Counted from the first letter of the stretch, positions 37,475 through 46,229 are shown. The stretch: 64,000 bases of DNA from CAWATZ01 sp963784995 (GCA_963784995.1 CAWATZ010000003.1:62001-126000), one strand, 5' to 3'. The notes: a model not told the origin generated them from the letters alone. Numbers and translations: made by a program.

Positions 37475-38344
37475 ATGCCCCCACAGCAAGACCAGACGCC
37501 CCCGCCCGTGATGTGTTCTCTCCTTGTTCTCGTCGCGACGCCTACAGAAGAGAAAGGGTTGAGGCAAGCAGCTGCCGCCCTCAACCTCCCATGCGAGAGG
37601 ATCAAGGCCAAGAATTCAGCGCTCCAGGTCGAATACTACGACTTGGGCCCTGTCGGCGCCGAGACGCGCGTCATCGCCCTCCCACCCGCGCGTACCGACG
37701 ACAACGAACTGGTCATGGGGTCGATGGGCTTCTTTGGGACCGCTGCGCGGGCGATGCGGCTCCGGGTCGCGACCGGCGCCCAATCGATCATCCAGGTCGG
37801 GATGGCGTTTGGCATCGACCCGGAACGGCAGAAGATCGGTGACGTACTCGTTTCGACGTCCCTCGTCCCGTACGACAACCGGATTGTAAAGCCCCTCGTC
37901 CGCGAATGCAGTAAGTGCGGCGAGCCCGCCGAGTGGTTCACGACGGACTACACAGGGGTCACGCGCGAGCAGGCCCGCCCTTCACTCGTGAGGCTGTTTC
38001 GGCGGGAGCAACTGAGGCGCGAGCAGGCCGGGAAGGACGATTTCAGGGTTTACCTCGGCGCGATGCTGTCGGGGGCGGGGCGCATCCACTGCCGCTGTTA
38101 CCGGGACGAGGTAGCCAAGCGGGTGCCTCCCGGCGAAGACCTGATCATCGGCGGGGAGATGGAGGGGGTCGGACTGCTCGCTGCTTCTGTGGCCTGGGGC
38201 GACCCGATCTGGTGTGTCGTCAAAGGCATCTGCGACTTCGCGGACGAGGGTCGCGACGCGGTGATCAAAGAGGCCCGAGAGGGCGCTTGCCGGAACGCAG
38301 CGTCGTTCGTGCTGGCCTCGCTGGTGAACGACGTGGCGGGGTAA
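37475..38344 (+). CDS. Nucleoside phosphorylase/nucleosidase-superfamily protein
   Basis: The likely start is ATG 37475 (MPPQQDQTPPPVMCSLLVLV), with an alternative at 37511. It has the phosphorylase-superfamily pattern: LLVLVATPTEEKGLRQAA, VATGAQSIIQVGMAFGIDPE, RQKIGDVLVSTSLVPYDNRI and the late IIGGEMEGVGLLAASVA, where the M-E-(G/x)-x motif contacts ribose in this fold, then VVKGICDFADEG. An insert with CSKCG and a long Arg-rich helix lies between. Similar domains serve as NAD- or nucleoside-degrading effectors in phage-defence proteins. It is followed by a tightly linked partner gene. The enzymatic substrate is inferred. Confidence 0.75.
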   Translation: MPPQQDQTPPPVMCSLLVLVATPTEEKGLRQAAAALNLPCERIKAKNSALQVEYYDLGPVGAETRVIALPPARTDDNELVMGSMGFFGTAARAMRLRVATGAQSIIQVGMAFGIDPERQKIGDVLVSTSLVPYDNRIVKPLVRECSKCGEPAEWFTTDYTGVTREQARPSLVRLFRREQLRREQAGKDDFRVYLGAMLSGAGRIHCRCYRDEVAKRVPPGEDLIIGGEMEGVGLLAASVAWGDPIWCVVKGICDFADEGRDAVIKEAREGACRNAASFVLASLVNDVAG

Positions 38345-38369
38345 TCGAGACAGAACGGAGGAAAAAGTC

Positions 38370-39005
38370 ATGCCCAACCTAGACGAATTCTTTCAGACCC
38401 CGACCGAGCCGCTCCACCCGCGGTTGCGGGATTGGTCGAGGCGGCTCGCCGACGGGAGGGCCCGCGCCACGCTGGAAGTGTTCCGGCCCAGGGGGGAGTT
38501 CGGCCCTGGGCAGCCGGAGATGGCGGTCCAGTTCTACCTGGACGGGCAGCCTGCGCACCTGGACACGTTGCCCTGGGACGATGACCTGAACGACGGGCTA
38601 ATCCGCCTGAAAGTGCGATCCGTCAGCCCCGAGAATGAGGGGGTGCGATTCGCCCTCGGCCTTCGTGCTGCGTTGCGGAACACGGAACGTGAGTTCGGGG
38701 ACGGCTACTTTAACGCGGTCCTGGTCGAGCTGATCAAGGAGAGTGACCTGACCCGGCATGAGGCGATCGCGGAAGTCATGCCGCACGCATACGCGAACAG
38801 GCCGTACCGAGAGGGTCGGGCCTTTGACAGATATGACACCTGCCGTGAGATGATCGCCGAGGCGATTGGCAAGTGCGCGAAGGAGCTGAGCGGCCTACTC
38901 GGGTACTCCCAAGAGGAAGCGAAGCCCATCCTCGTCCTCGCCATCGCCCAGTACCTTGACGAGCGATTCTCGGTGACGAGTCGCAAGCGGCTCGGCCTGC
39001 TCTAA
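38370..39005 (+). CDS. Hypothetical partner of the nucleosidase-like gene
   Basis: A 211-residue soluble protein starting MPNLDEFFQTPTEPLHPRLR, 25 bp after the previous stop, with GGAGGAAAAAG before its ATG, so very probably co-transcribed. The N-terminal beta-rich half (RATLEVFRPRGEFGPGQPEM, DDLNDGLIRLKVRSVSPENE) is followed by a helical half (AEAIGKCAKELSGLLGYSQE). No family is recognised. The last codons form one arm of a perfect inverted repeat. As the partner of a possible nucleosidase effector it could be a sensor or immunity protein; that is inference. Confidence 0.7.
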   Translation: MPNLDEFFQTPTEPLHPRLRDWSRRLADGRARATLEVFRPRGEFGPGQPEMAVQFYLDGQPAHLDTLPWDDDLNDGLIRLKVRSVSPENEGVRFALGLRAALRNTEREFGDGYFNAVLVELIKESDLTRHEAIAEVMPHAYANRPYREGRAFDRYDTCREMIAEAIGKCAKELSGLLGYSQEEAKPILVLAIAQYLDERFSVTSRKRLGLL

Positions 39006-39056
39006 TACGTGCACCCGATGAGATCAGACAGCCTCACCAGGTGCACGTATTAGAGC
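38999..39056. repeat. Perfect 17-bp inverted repeat overlapping a stop codon
   Basis: GCTCTAATACGTGCACC (38999-39015) and its exact reverse complement (39040-39056) around a 24-nt loop. The left arm contains the TAA of the preceding gene. There is no T-tract. It could be a terminator, a recombination site or the edge of the mobile segment that ends near 39225. Confidence 0.75.
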
Positions 39057-39224
39057 GAGTGGGAGGGAGGGAGGTGGGGCAGGAACACCGCGACCTGCAC
39101 CCGCTGGTACGGCTCACGGCCAAGTCGGCCTCGTCGCCAGACCCAGGTCGCGATTGTCGGCATTGCCCCCCCGCTGGACCTCAGTCGAGATCATCTTCCG
39201 CCGCACGCGAGCCTGCCTCATGGG

Positions 39225-40345
39225 AGGGCCGCTGCTGCGTCCGTCCGCACCTTGGTGGAAATGCTCCCCGGAGAAAAGCCCGCCAGGAAGGGCCACCCGA
39301 GTTCCGCAACCTTCAGCTGATCACGCTGGACGAACTGCACGAGATTCGCCGGATCTGGCTGTACGAGAAGCACGAATTCGACGACAGCCTGCCCCGGATC
39401 TGGGAGGAGGTCACCGGCGCGAAGTTCCCCAAACGCGGCGACGAGGGCAATGGGCTCCGGGCCGACGATTGGGAATTGCTGCGCGAGGCGTGCGGCGGGG
39501 ATCAGGTGTTCTTCGATCTCCAGGTTTCCCTCCTGGGTGTGGAGCGGCAGTTTCGCGGCATGTCCCGGCGGTCCGGCATTTACGAGGTGCTGGAAGAGCG
39601 GCTGCGCACCGGGCTCTACCGCAGTGAGCAGGAGGCGGTGACCGTCCTCAGCGACCGCGATCAGAAGAAGAAACAGGTCCGCCAGGCCGGGCTGTTTCGG
39701 ACGGAACTCCCGATAGTGGAAGTCTCGGCCTCTGACGATCGGACCGGGGAATGATCCTGCAACAACTCACCGTCCGGAACTTCTGCCTGTTCCGTGGCGA
39801 GCAGGTCTTCACCCTGACGCCGGGGCGGCGCAGCGGCAAGCACCTGCCCATCATCCTGTTCGGCGGCATCAACGGCGGCGGCAAGACGACCCTGCTGGAT
39901 GCGATCCAGCTGGCTCTCTACGGCGGCCGGGCCCGCTGCTCCAAACGGACGGCCCTGTCCTACGACGACTTCCTGCGCGAGTCCATCCACCACGGCGTCA
40001 ACGGCGGTGAACGCGCCGGCGTGGAGCTGTCGTTTCAGCACACTGCCGATGGTGAGGACCACCTCTTCGACGTTCGCCGGACCTGGACCGTCACGGACGG
40101 CCGGGTGCGCGAGGAGCTGCGGGTCTTTCAGGACGGGCTGCACGACCCGTGGCTTTCGGACCACTGGCCGCAGCTGGTCGAGGACCTCTTGCCGCTGGAC
40201 ATCTCGCAGCTGTTCTTCTTCGACGCCGAGAAGATCCGCTCGCTGGCCGAGGACGAGAGCAGCAGCAAGGCCCTCGGGGCGGCCATCAAATCGCTGCTGG
40301 GCCTCGACATCGTCGAGCGGCTGATCACCGACAGCACGGTCCTGC
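39225..40345 (+). repeat. Dnd direct repeat 2 (partner at about 35990-37120)
   Basis: Second copy of the dndC'-dndD' segment. Here the homology does not end in unrelated DNA but continues into the rest of dndD. Both copies lack the same dndC N-terminal portion, so the loss predates the duplication. Confidence 0.85.
39260..39754 (+). pseudogene. dndC: DndC C-terminal fragment (Dnd copy 2)
   Basis: Same extent as copy 1: RNLQLITLDELHEIRRIWLY, HEFDDSLPRIWEEVTGAKFP, RSGIYEVLEERLRTGLYRSE, ending SASDDRTGE. The TGA overlaps the dndD ATG by ATGA. The catalytic N-terminal domain with the ATP-binding loop is not found upstream; 39060-39260 shows no DndC similarity. Confidence 0.8.
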
Positions 40346-41743
40346 AAACCCGGCTGGCCCGGCGAACGGGGCCGCCGGAGCATCAGGCCCAGGTTGCAGC
40401 TCTTGAGCAACTCGTCGGGGAAACCCAGAGACGCATTGCCGTCCTCGTCACGGAGCGAGCCACGCTGGAGAACAGCCGATTGCGGGCGGAAACGGATTTG
40501 AAGCAGGCGGAGGAGACGTTCGCGGCCCGAGGGGGCACACACTGGGAGGCCCGGCAGGAGCGGAAGGCCCGGCTTGGGATCGTGATGAGCCAGGAGGAGG
40601 AATTGCGCGGGCAGCTGGTCGCCCTGGCCGCGAGCGACCTGCCGCTCCTGCTCGTTCCGGATCTGCTCGAGCGCGTGGAGGAACAGAGCCGGCAAGAACG
40701 CCAGGCCGCGGGGGCCGACCTGATCCAGCGATTGCTGGAGGAGCGGGACAGGCAGCTCCTGGAAGTGCTGCGTGCCGGGCACTGTCCGGCCGCTCTGCTG
40801 GCGCGGGTTACGCAGTTCCTGGAAGCGGATCGCGCGTCGCGCGGGCCGGCAGCGGCGGTCCCGCGCCGGCTGGACCTGGCGGAGGGATCGCGCTCCTTGC
40901 TGCGGCACCTGCGCGAGCAGAAGCTGGCTGCGCTGCGGCGGCGAGGCGCAGCAGCTGCTCCAGAGGCTTCAGAACGTGGTCAAGGAGCGCGAGGACCTGG
41001 AGCGGGCCATCGCCGCCACGCCGGAGGAAGCCGACATTCAGGCGATCGTGGAGGGGTTGAAGACGGCCACCCAGACGCTCACGCTGCTCAACGAGCAGGC
41101 CAGCCAGCTCGAAGGGGCCATCGCCGCGGAGCGGGAGAAGCTCACGGAAAATGAAGGCAAGCTGCGTCTGCTCTGGCAGGGCCGGATGGAGAAGGAGTTC
41201 GCTCACGAGGACGCCCGCCGGATGATCGACCTGGCCGGCCGGACCCGCGAAACCATGCAGGTGTTCCTCCAGCGCGTGACCGAGCGCAAGATCGACCGCC
41301 TCTCGGGGCTCATCACCGAGTCGTTCCGCTTCCTGCTGCGCAAGCAAACCCTGGTCGAGCGCATCACCATCGACCCCGCGACGTTCGCGATCACCCTCTT
41401 CGACCAGGCGGGGCAGTCGCTCGCCAAGCAGCGGCTCTCGGAAGGGGAGAAGCAGATCTTCGCCATCTCCGTCCTCTGGGGACTGGCGCGAGCGTCCGCC
41501 CGGCCGCTGCCCGCGGTCATCGACACGCCCATGGCACGCCTGGACGCCACCCATCGGCAGCACCTGGTCGAGCGCTACTTCCCCAACGCCAGCCATCAGG
41601 TGATCCTGTTTTCGACCGACACCGAGGTGGATCGGAAATACTACCAGGAACTGCAGCCGCACATCGCCCGCGCTTACCACCTCAACTACGACGAACAGGA
41701 GCGGCGAACCGTTGGGGAGGAAGGCTATTTCTGGAAAGAGTGA
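39751..41743 (+). CDS. dndD: DndD, SMC-like ATPase (one frameshift)
   Basis: Phosphorothioation-linked ATPase, about 664 codons, the full family length. Walker A at 38-49 (GGINGGGKTTLL). A long coiled coil (QTRLARRTGPPEHQAQVAAL onward) includes one break near 40935-40945, where the frame moves by one base from LRRRGAAAA to GGEAQQLLQRLQNVV. C-terminal head: ABC-type signature RLSEGEKQIFAISVLWGLAR, Walker B LPAVIDTPMARLDATHRQ and QVILFSTDTEVDRKYYQEL. Without a complete dndC the pathway cannot modify DNA; the gene may be relic, or may serve another partner elsewhere. Confidence 0.85.
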
Positions 41744-41764
41744 CAGGCCCGGGAGAGATCGACC

Positions 41765-42181
41765 ATGAGCATCAAGCAGTTCCGTCTGTCGGCCCAGGCC
41801 CGCGAGCAGCTGATCCGCCTGAAGACGCGGACCGGAATCACACAGTGGAACATCCTCTGCCGCTGGGCGTTCTGCATCTCGCTGCGGCAACCGACTCCGC
41901 CGACGCCGATCGACGTTCCCGCGGACAGCAACGTCGAAATGACCTGGCAGGTCTTCGGCGGCGAGGCGCAGGAGCTGTACCTGGCCATCCTCAAGGAGCG
42001 CTGCGAACGCGACGGGCTCGGCACGGCGGACGAGGTGCTGGCCAGGCAGTTTCGCCTCCACCTGCACCGGGGCATCAGTTACCTGGCCACGCCCCATTCC
42101 ATTCGCTCGATCGCGGATCTCATTTCCCAGGCGATCACCGACGAAAACACGTCCCAAGGCCGAAGTCCATCCGGGGAGTAA
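41765..42181 (+). CDS. dndE: DndE, DNA phosphorothioation protein
   Basis: A 138-residue DndE-family protein starting MSIKQFRLSAQAREQLIRLK, 21 bp after dndD. Conserved features: LKTRTGITQWNILCRWAFCI, VEMTWQVFGGEAQELYLAIL and LHLHRGISYLATPHSIRSIA. DndE is a small tetrameric DNA-binding component of the modification complex. This copy is intact; parts of it are duplicated at 46263-46471 and 51931-51995. It converges with the TPR gene 22 bp away. Confidence 0.9.
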   Translation: MSIKQFRLSAQAREQLIRLKTRTGITQWNILCRWAFCISLRQPTPPTPIDVPADSNVEMTWQVFGGEAQELYLAILKERCERDGLGTADEVLARQFRLHLHRGISYLATPHSIRSIADLISQAITDENTSQGRSPSGE

Positions 42182-42202
42182 CACCCTTCCGCTGGGTTGA
42201 CT

Positions 42203-43621
42203 TCATGCACCCGCAGCCGCGAGTTCACGCTCGACCGGAGCGGTCCTCGCTCTTCGTCTGAGGAGAATTGCTTGTTGGGCCTCCAGGTACTCCCTGAATA
42301 GAGGATGCTTTTCCGCACCATTCGTGCCGCTGGGTTCACCGAGGGAGGGCGTCACGGACTGTGCGATCTGTTCGGCATTTCGCTGAACCGGCTGATTGTC
42401 CGGGTCAAGTTCCCAAGCTCGCACCAGGAGGGATTGCACTTCCTCGCTGCTTGAACCGAGATGATGTTGTGCCATAGCAAGCCAGAAATGGAGCTGGGCC
42501 GCAATCGGACGGCTCGGGTGACGTTCCAATGACTGTCGGCACCACGAGACGGCCTCCGAGAATTGTTTCGAGACCAGCGCGTGATGCGCCAGGAAATAGT
42601 AGGGGAAGAAGGTCTGATCCCCCAGACGGATGGCTTCCCGAAAATCGTCCAGTGCCTGATCGCTGGGATAAAGAACGTACCCCCGGATCGTCCTTAACTC
42701 TGCCTCGTTCGGTGCAAACAAGATCGCCTGATCGCAGGTCTGGCGGGCACGCTCTTGCTCCCCAGCCTGTTGAAAGCCCATGACCGCCGCTTCAAAACAC
42801 AGAACCATATACTTCCGGATGTCCTGGTAATCGCGTACCTTGGTGGGTAACTGTTGATAATGGGCCCAGGCATCGTCGAAGTATTGGATCTGCTCGCGGA
42901 GGAGGTTTTCTGCGTCCCGGGCGTCTTTCGTCGCGGTGGCTTGGTGGAAACGGAGCATCGACGCGGTGATGAATGTTATTGCATTCGGCATTGCCTTGAG
43001 CTGGAACTGAGCGTACTTCCAGGCCTCGGGCAGGTTATTCTCTCTGGCGAGCACTAACGGGTAGGCGCAGGAGAGAGCCATTGTCTCCGGGTCGTCCGGC
43101 ATTCCCTTGAGGGCGTCTGCAAAGAACACGGCAGCAGCGTGCCAATCTCGCAGTTCCTCAAAGCAGAACGCCCGCAACAGAGCCAGCTTGGCCTGTGGAA
43201 TAACGTAGGGGTGTTCCTGGAGAATCGCCAGGAACGCGGGATAATCCTTCCTCTGCCACTGCTCAAGTAATTGCTTGCGCACCCTCTCCTCATAATCCGG
43301 CTCAGCACGCTCATTCACGTCTCGGATGAACTTGCCAAACAGCGCCTGCGTCTCCTGCGGAAGATACTTGACCTCGACCTTGCGTGCCAGCTTCAGCGCT
43401 GTCTGGTAATCCCCTCCGTGGTAATACTGACTGGCGGCCAGGAAGCGGGTCAGATGCTTGACGGCCGGCTTCTTGTTGCCGCCAATCTTGCTCTCCAGAA
43501 GGTCGCCTGCCTCCTTGAACCGCTCCCTTGCCAGGTCGGTATTGCCGACGGCAAGCGCAGCCTGCCCCTCCGCGGCAACTCGAGTGGCGTCCCCACCCAG
43601 ATCGATGTTGGCGACGATCAT
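42203..43621 (-). CDS. TPR-repeat protein
   Basis: A 472-residue all-helical repeat protein. TPR-like units include GQAALAVGNTDLARERFKEA, YYHGGDYQTALKLARKVEVK, QTCDQAILFAPNEAELRTIR and ALDDFREAIRLGDQTFFPYY. There is no signal peptide or enzyme motif. The start overlaps the stop of the upstream gene (ATGA), so the two are translationally coupled. It probably mediates protein contacts for that partner. It lies between Dnd pieces, convergent with dndE. Confidence 0.75.
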   Translation of the reverse strand: MIVANIDLGGDATRVAAEGQAALAVGNTDLARERFKEAGDLLESKIGGNKKPAVKHLTRFLAASQYYHGGDYQTALKLARKVEVKYLPQETQALFGKFIRDVNERAEPDYEERVRKQLLEQWQRKDYPAFLAILQEHPYVIPQAKLALLRAFCFEELRDWHAAAVFFADALKGMPDDPETMALSCAYPLVLARENNLPEAWKYAQFQLKAMPNAITFITASMLRFHQATATKDARDAENLLREQIQYFDDAWAHYQQLPTKVRDYQDIRKYMVLCFEAAVMGFQQAGEQERARQTCDQAILFAPNEAELRTIRGYVLYPSDQALDDFREAIRLGDQTFFPYYFLAHHALVSKQFSEAVSWCRQSLERHPSRPIAAQLHFWLAMAQHHLGSSSEEVQSLLVRAWELDPDNQPVQRNAEQIAQSVTPSLGEPSGTNGAEKHPLFREYLEAQQAILLRRRARTAPVERELAAAGA

Positions 43622-44292
43622 TTCTTCTTCCTCTTCTTCGGCTTCTTCGACTTCGTCTTCCGTTTGCCGCCTCGTGTGGGCTTTGTTTTCTCCACGTAAT
43701 GGAGGTAGCTGTGAGCGGAATTACCGCCTTTCCAGCGGAACGTGGTTACCGAGGCGAAACCGCGATCACTCTGGGATAGAACCTGCTGCAACTTCTCTCG
43801 CAACCGCGAGGCGGCCGTGCCACCCTGCTGTTCGTCGCGAATCCCGCTTACCTCGACCTGGCACGGTGCGTTGCCAGTCTTCAGACAGATGGCGTAGTCT
43901 CCACCGCTGCCGATCGGCAAGACTTCCTGGACAATTACTCCTTCCAGTTCGTGGATCAGAAGGGCCATGACCCCGATGGCGGCCTTTTCCGTGATGTCGT
44001 GTTCGTTGGCCGTCCTGCTGACGCGGAGCAGGTAATCTTCCGAAAACAGGGGCAAGCCGTTCCAGCCGATTTGGAGTGCCGCCACTGATGCCGTGCATGG
44101 GACAGGAGGACTGAGCCGATCAACGGTTACATCCCTTTGCAGTGTCCTTGGTGGGGCTCGCACCGGGTCCAACCCCAACCGAACCACTGTCTGAGCGCCG
44201 AACAGGTTCAGGATCGCATCCCCGACCGGGTGCCTCTGCGGGAGGCTTGCAAGCTCGATCACGGGCGGGGAGCCTGGGGTTGAGGGTTGCAT
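43618..44292 (-). CDS. Hypothetical protein with lysine-rich tail, coupled to TPR gene
   Basis: A 224-residue protein starting MQPSTPGSPPVIELASLPQR. Central alpha/beta part: KAAIGVMALLIHELEGVIVQ, GSGGDYAICLKTGNAPCQVE, SGIRDEQQGGTAASRLREKL. The last 24 residues are almost entirely Lys/Arg (GGKRKTKSKKPKKRKKK), suggesting nucleic-acid binding. ATGA overlap with the TPR gene. No known family is recognised; EVSGI and the Gly-rich centre are reminiscent of a small enzyme-like fold, but no motif is firm. Confidence 0.65.
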   Translation of the reverse strand: MQPSTPGSPPVIELASLPQRHPVGDAILNLFGAQTVVRLGLDPVRAPPRTLQRDVTVDRLSPPVPCTASVAALQIGWNGLPLFSEDYLLRVSRTANEHDITEKAAIGVMALLIHELEGVIVQEVLPIGSGGDYAICLKTGNAPCQVEVSGIRDEQQGGTAASRLREKLQQVLSQSDRGFASVTTFRWKGGNSAHSYLHYVEKTKPTRGGKRKTKSKKPKKRKKK

Positions 44293-44390
44293 TGCGGTCC
44301 TGGTCCATCATGCCGCGTTCTTCTCCACGGTCAATCTCCGGCCATCCGCATCTCATTATGTCGGGCTCCATTCGGGTTGTCTACCGCTGC

Positions 44391-44465
44391 TTCCTCTGAC
44401 GATCGGACCGGGGCATGATCCTGCAACAGCTCACCGTCCGGAACTTCTGCCTGTTCCGTGGCGAG
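44391..44465 (+). pseudogene. dndC end / dndD start scrap (Dnd copy 3)
   Basis: 75 bp encoding SDDRTGA-stop of dndC overlapped by MILQQLTVRNFCLFRGE of dndD, essentially identical to copies 1 and 2. It ends abruptly at 44465, 12 bp before the hipT stop codon. Confidence 0.85.
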
Positions 44466-44476
44466 AGTGCCTCTTC

Positions 44477-45472
44477 TCATCGCAGGTTGGAGAAGGAATA
44501 CGAGAGGGCCTTGGCCCCGTCTTTGACGTGCTCTTTGTACAACTGCTTGCATTCTTCCGGAAGCATCGAGCAATCGATCAGTGAGAACACAGCCTCTTGC
44601 GCGGCGATGAAGCTCTCCAGAATCCTCTTGTAGCGTTTTTCGACAAGCCCGAGCCTCTGAGCGAACACGACGAAGTCGTCATAAGCATAAAAGGCGTTGG
44701 CCTTGTAGCTCTCTGTCTCGAAGTCATCCTTGAACAGCTCCAGGGCGGTCCGCGATTCATCTGGCAGATGCAGGCGGGTGTTCAGCAGATCGTACGCGGG
44801 GGTCAAATTGTATTCGCCGGTCTGCTCGTTCCTGATGAGCGAGAAGTTCTTGGTGTGGGCGTCACCGTTGTGTACAAGGTAGTTGAAGACAACGAGCTTG
44901 AAGTACCGTTCCAGATCTACCGGGTACGCGGCCACGTACTTGCGGATCAGGTCACCGATTTCTTCGTAAGAGCAGTCGTATTTGTAGTTCTTCCCGTGGG
45001 TTTCTTCGGATCTCGCGGCGATCTGGGCAAAGTCCTCCTGGAGCAAGCGATTGCCGTCCGGCTGGACGTCGAACCGTCGGACCACGTAAGCGAGTTCCCC
45101 GCCTTCAAACGCGACCAGGGCGTTTTCTGCCACCTCGATGTGGAAGACCTGACGGGCGATTTGCATCGTCAGGTGCTCGTTGATCGGGACCAGTTCCAGG
45201 CGCTGAAACACTCCCTGTGGTATGGGCTTGAGTACGTATTGCCCGCCTGAATTGACCATTTCCAATCGCCCCTCATTCAAGACGAGGGAGATCTTGGTCT
45301 GGATACCTGATATCGACAACCTGTCTGACGTGACTGCAAGCTTTGCATTGTTGTAGGCCGGCCGCGAAAAAGGGAGGCCGAAGGAAACCTTCTTGCCCCC
45401 GAACAGTCGCTTCCGGCAGGCCCGGCAGTAGGTGTCCTGTCCTGCCTTGAAGCACCCCGGGCAACGCGTCAT
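44477..45472 (-). CDS. hipT: HipT-like kinase toxin (short HipA) of a HipBST system
   Basis: A 331-residue HipA-fold Ser/Thr kinase lacking the N-terminal subdomain, which is encoded separately upstream. N-terminal zinc-ribbon-like CPGC...CRACRKRLFGG, then the Gly-rich/autophosphorylation loop SISGIQTK (53-60), catalytic loop HNGDAHTKNF (201-210) and metal-binding Asp in LTPAYDLLN (about 228). HipT/HipA toxins phosphorylate aminoacyl-tRNA synthetases (HipT: TrpS in E. coli) and stall translation. The start overlaps hipS by ATGA. Confidence 0.85.
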   Translation of the reverse strand: MTRCPGCFKAGQDTYCRACRKRLFGGKKVSFGLPFSRPAYNNAKLAVTSDRLSISGIQTKISLVLNEGRLEMVNSGGQYVLKPIPQGVFQRLELVPINEHLTMQIARQVFHIEVAENALVAFEGGELAYVVRRFDVQPDGNRLLQEDFAQIAARSEETHGKNYKYDCSYEEIGDLIRKYVAAYPVDLERYFKLVVFNYLVHNGDAHTKNFSLIRNEQTGEYNLTPAYDLLNTRLHLPDESRTALELFKDDFETESYKANAFYAYDDFVVFAQRLGLVEKRYKRILESFIAAQEAVFSLIDCSMLPEECKQLYKEHVKDGAKALSYSFSNLR

Positions 45473-45798
45473 GACGACACCACCTCCTTGACGGTAACCC
45501 CTCCGATGGTTTCGGTTGCGCAGGTCTTCAGCAGGCGCGTGAAGTGGTCGTTTTCATCGATCTTCAGCACCCGGCACTGCAAGGCTTTGTCATCCCCTTC
45601 CGCCAGGAGGCCAAAAAAGAACGGGAACAGTGCGGGTGACTCGAAGGGAACCTCCTGCTTGGGTAAGGACAGGCTGATGGCTGGGCACTTCGGGTTGCTC
45701 AGATACTCGGGGACGTACTGGAAGCGGTAGCGGCCTGCTCGGTCCTTGGATAGAATCCCCGCAAGGACGCCCCGACAGTACACGTTAGCTCGACGCAT
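45469..45798 (-). CDS. hipS: HipS-like protein (HipA N-terminal subdomain 1)
   Basis: A 109-residue protein, MRRANVYCRGVLAGILSKDR, carrying the HipA N-subdomain-1 pattern (YRFQYVPEYLSNPKCPAISL, FPFFFGLLAEGDDK). In tripartite HipBST systems HipS is the protein that neutralises HipT. It overlaps hipB at its start by 14 bp and hipT at its end by 4 bp, indicating one translationally coupled operon. Confidence 0.85.
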   Translation of the reverse strand: MRRANVYCRGVLAGILSKDRAGRYRFQYVPEYLSNPKCPAISLSLPKQEVPFESPALFPFFFGLLAEGDDKALQCRVLKIDENDHFTRLLKTCATETIGGVTVKEVVSS

Positions 45799-46003
45799 GG
45801 TGCGACCTCTCCGTTAGACGGAGTTCCAACCCCAGGACTCCGGCAATCTTGGCGAGCTGGTTGATCGTGGGGTTCGCCCTGCCGTTTTCGAGGTCAGTCA
45901 GCCCGCGCAAGGTGACCCCGGCGAGTTCAGCCAGGTCACGCTGACGAAGACGGAGGAGCTTCCGCCGATCGCGTAGTTTTCCCCCAATTTCCTGGCTCGT
46001 CAT
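45785..46003 (-). CDS. hipB: HipB-like helix-turn-helix antitoxin/autorepressor
   Basis: A 72-residue XRE-type protein starting MTSQEIGGKLRDRRKLLRLR at an ATG after CCAGGAGGATGCC; the longer frame to 46093 is not needed. HTH: QRDLAELAGVTLRGLTDLEN. The palindromes upstream (46021-46159) are its likely operators. Role: DNA binding and autoregulation, probably also assisting HipS. Confidence 0.85.
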   Translation of the reverse strand: MTSQEIGGKLRDRRKLLRLRQRDLAELAGVTLRGLTDLENGRANPTINQLAKIAGVLGLELRLTERSHHASS

Positions 46004-46020
46004 GGCATCCTCCTGGACCA

Positions 46021-46035
46021 GCGCATTATAGTGCG
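46021..46035. promoter_or_regulatory. HipB operator 1
   Basis: GCGCATTATAGTGCG, an imperfect palindrome 18 bp upstream of the hipB start. One of three related sites. Confidence 0.6.
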
Positions 46036-46082
46036 TTTTTCCACCCTGTCTTGGGCACGCAGGGTTTCCAAGTTCTCGAAAA

Positions 46083-46098
46083 ACGCATTTCAATGCGC
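46083..46098. promoter_or_regulatory. HipB operator 2
   Basis: ACGCATTTCAATGCGC, second palindrome of the GCGCATT-nn-A(G/A)TGCG type, 62 bp from site 1. Confidence 0.55.
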
Positions 46099-46144
46099 TT
46101 TCATAGGCATTCTACCCAGTTTGGGAAGGGGAATCAAGTGATAT

Positions 46145-46159
46145 GCGCATTCTAGTGCG
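46145..46159. promoter_or_regulatory. HipB operator 3
   Basis: GCGCATTCTAGTGCG, third palindrome, again about 62 bp from the previous one. This near-regular spacing fits cooperative repressor binding and DNA bending. Confidence 0.55.
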
Positions 46160-46229
46160 TTTTCTTGCACCCGTCGGTCCGACACGCTGAAGCAATTGGG
46201 AGGACAAGGCACAAGGGGCGGCACATTCC

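Noticed and set aside
40808..42184. 458-codon minus-strand frame
   Set aside because: Antisense of dndD and dndE; no start context or domain.
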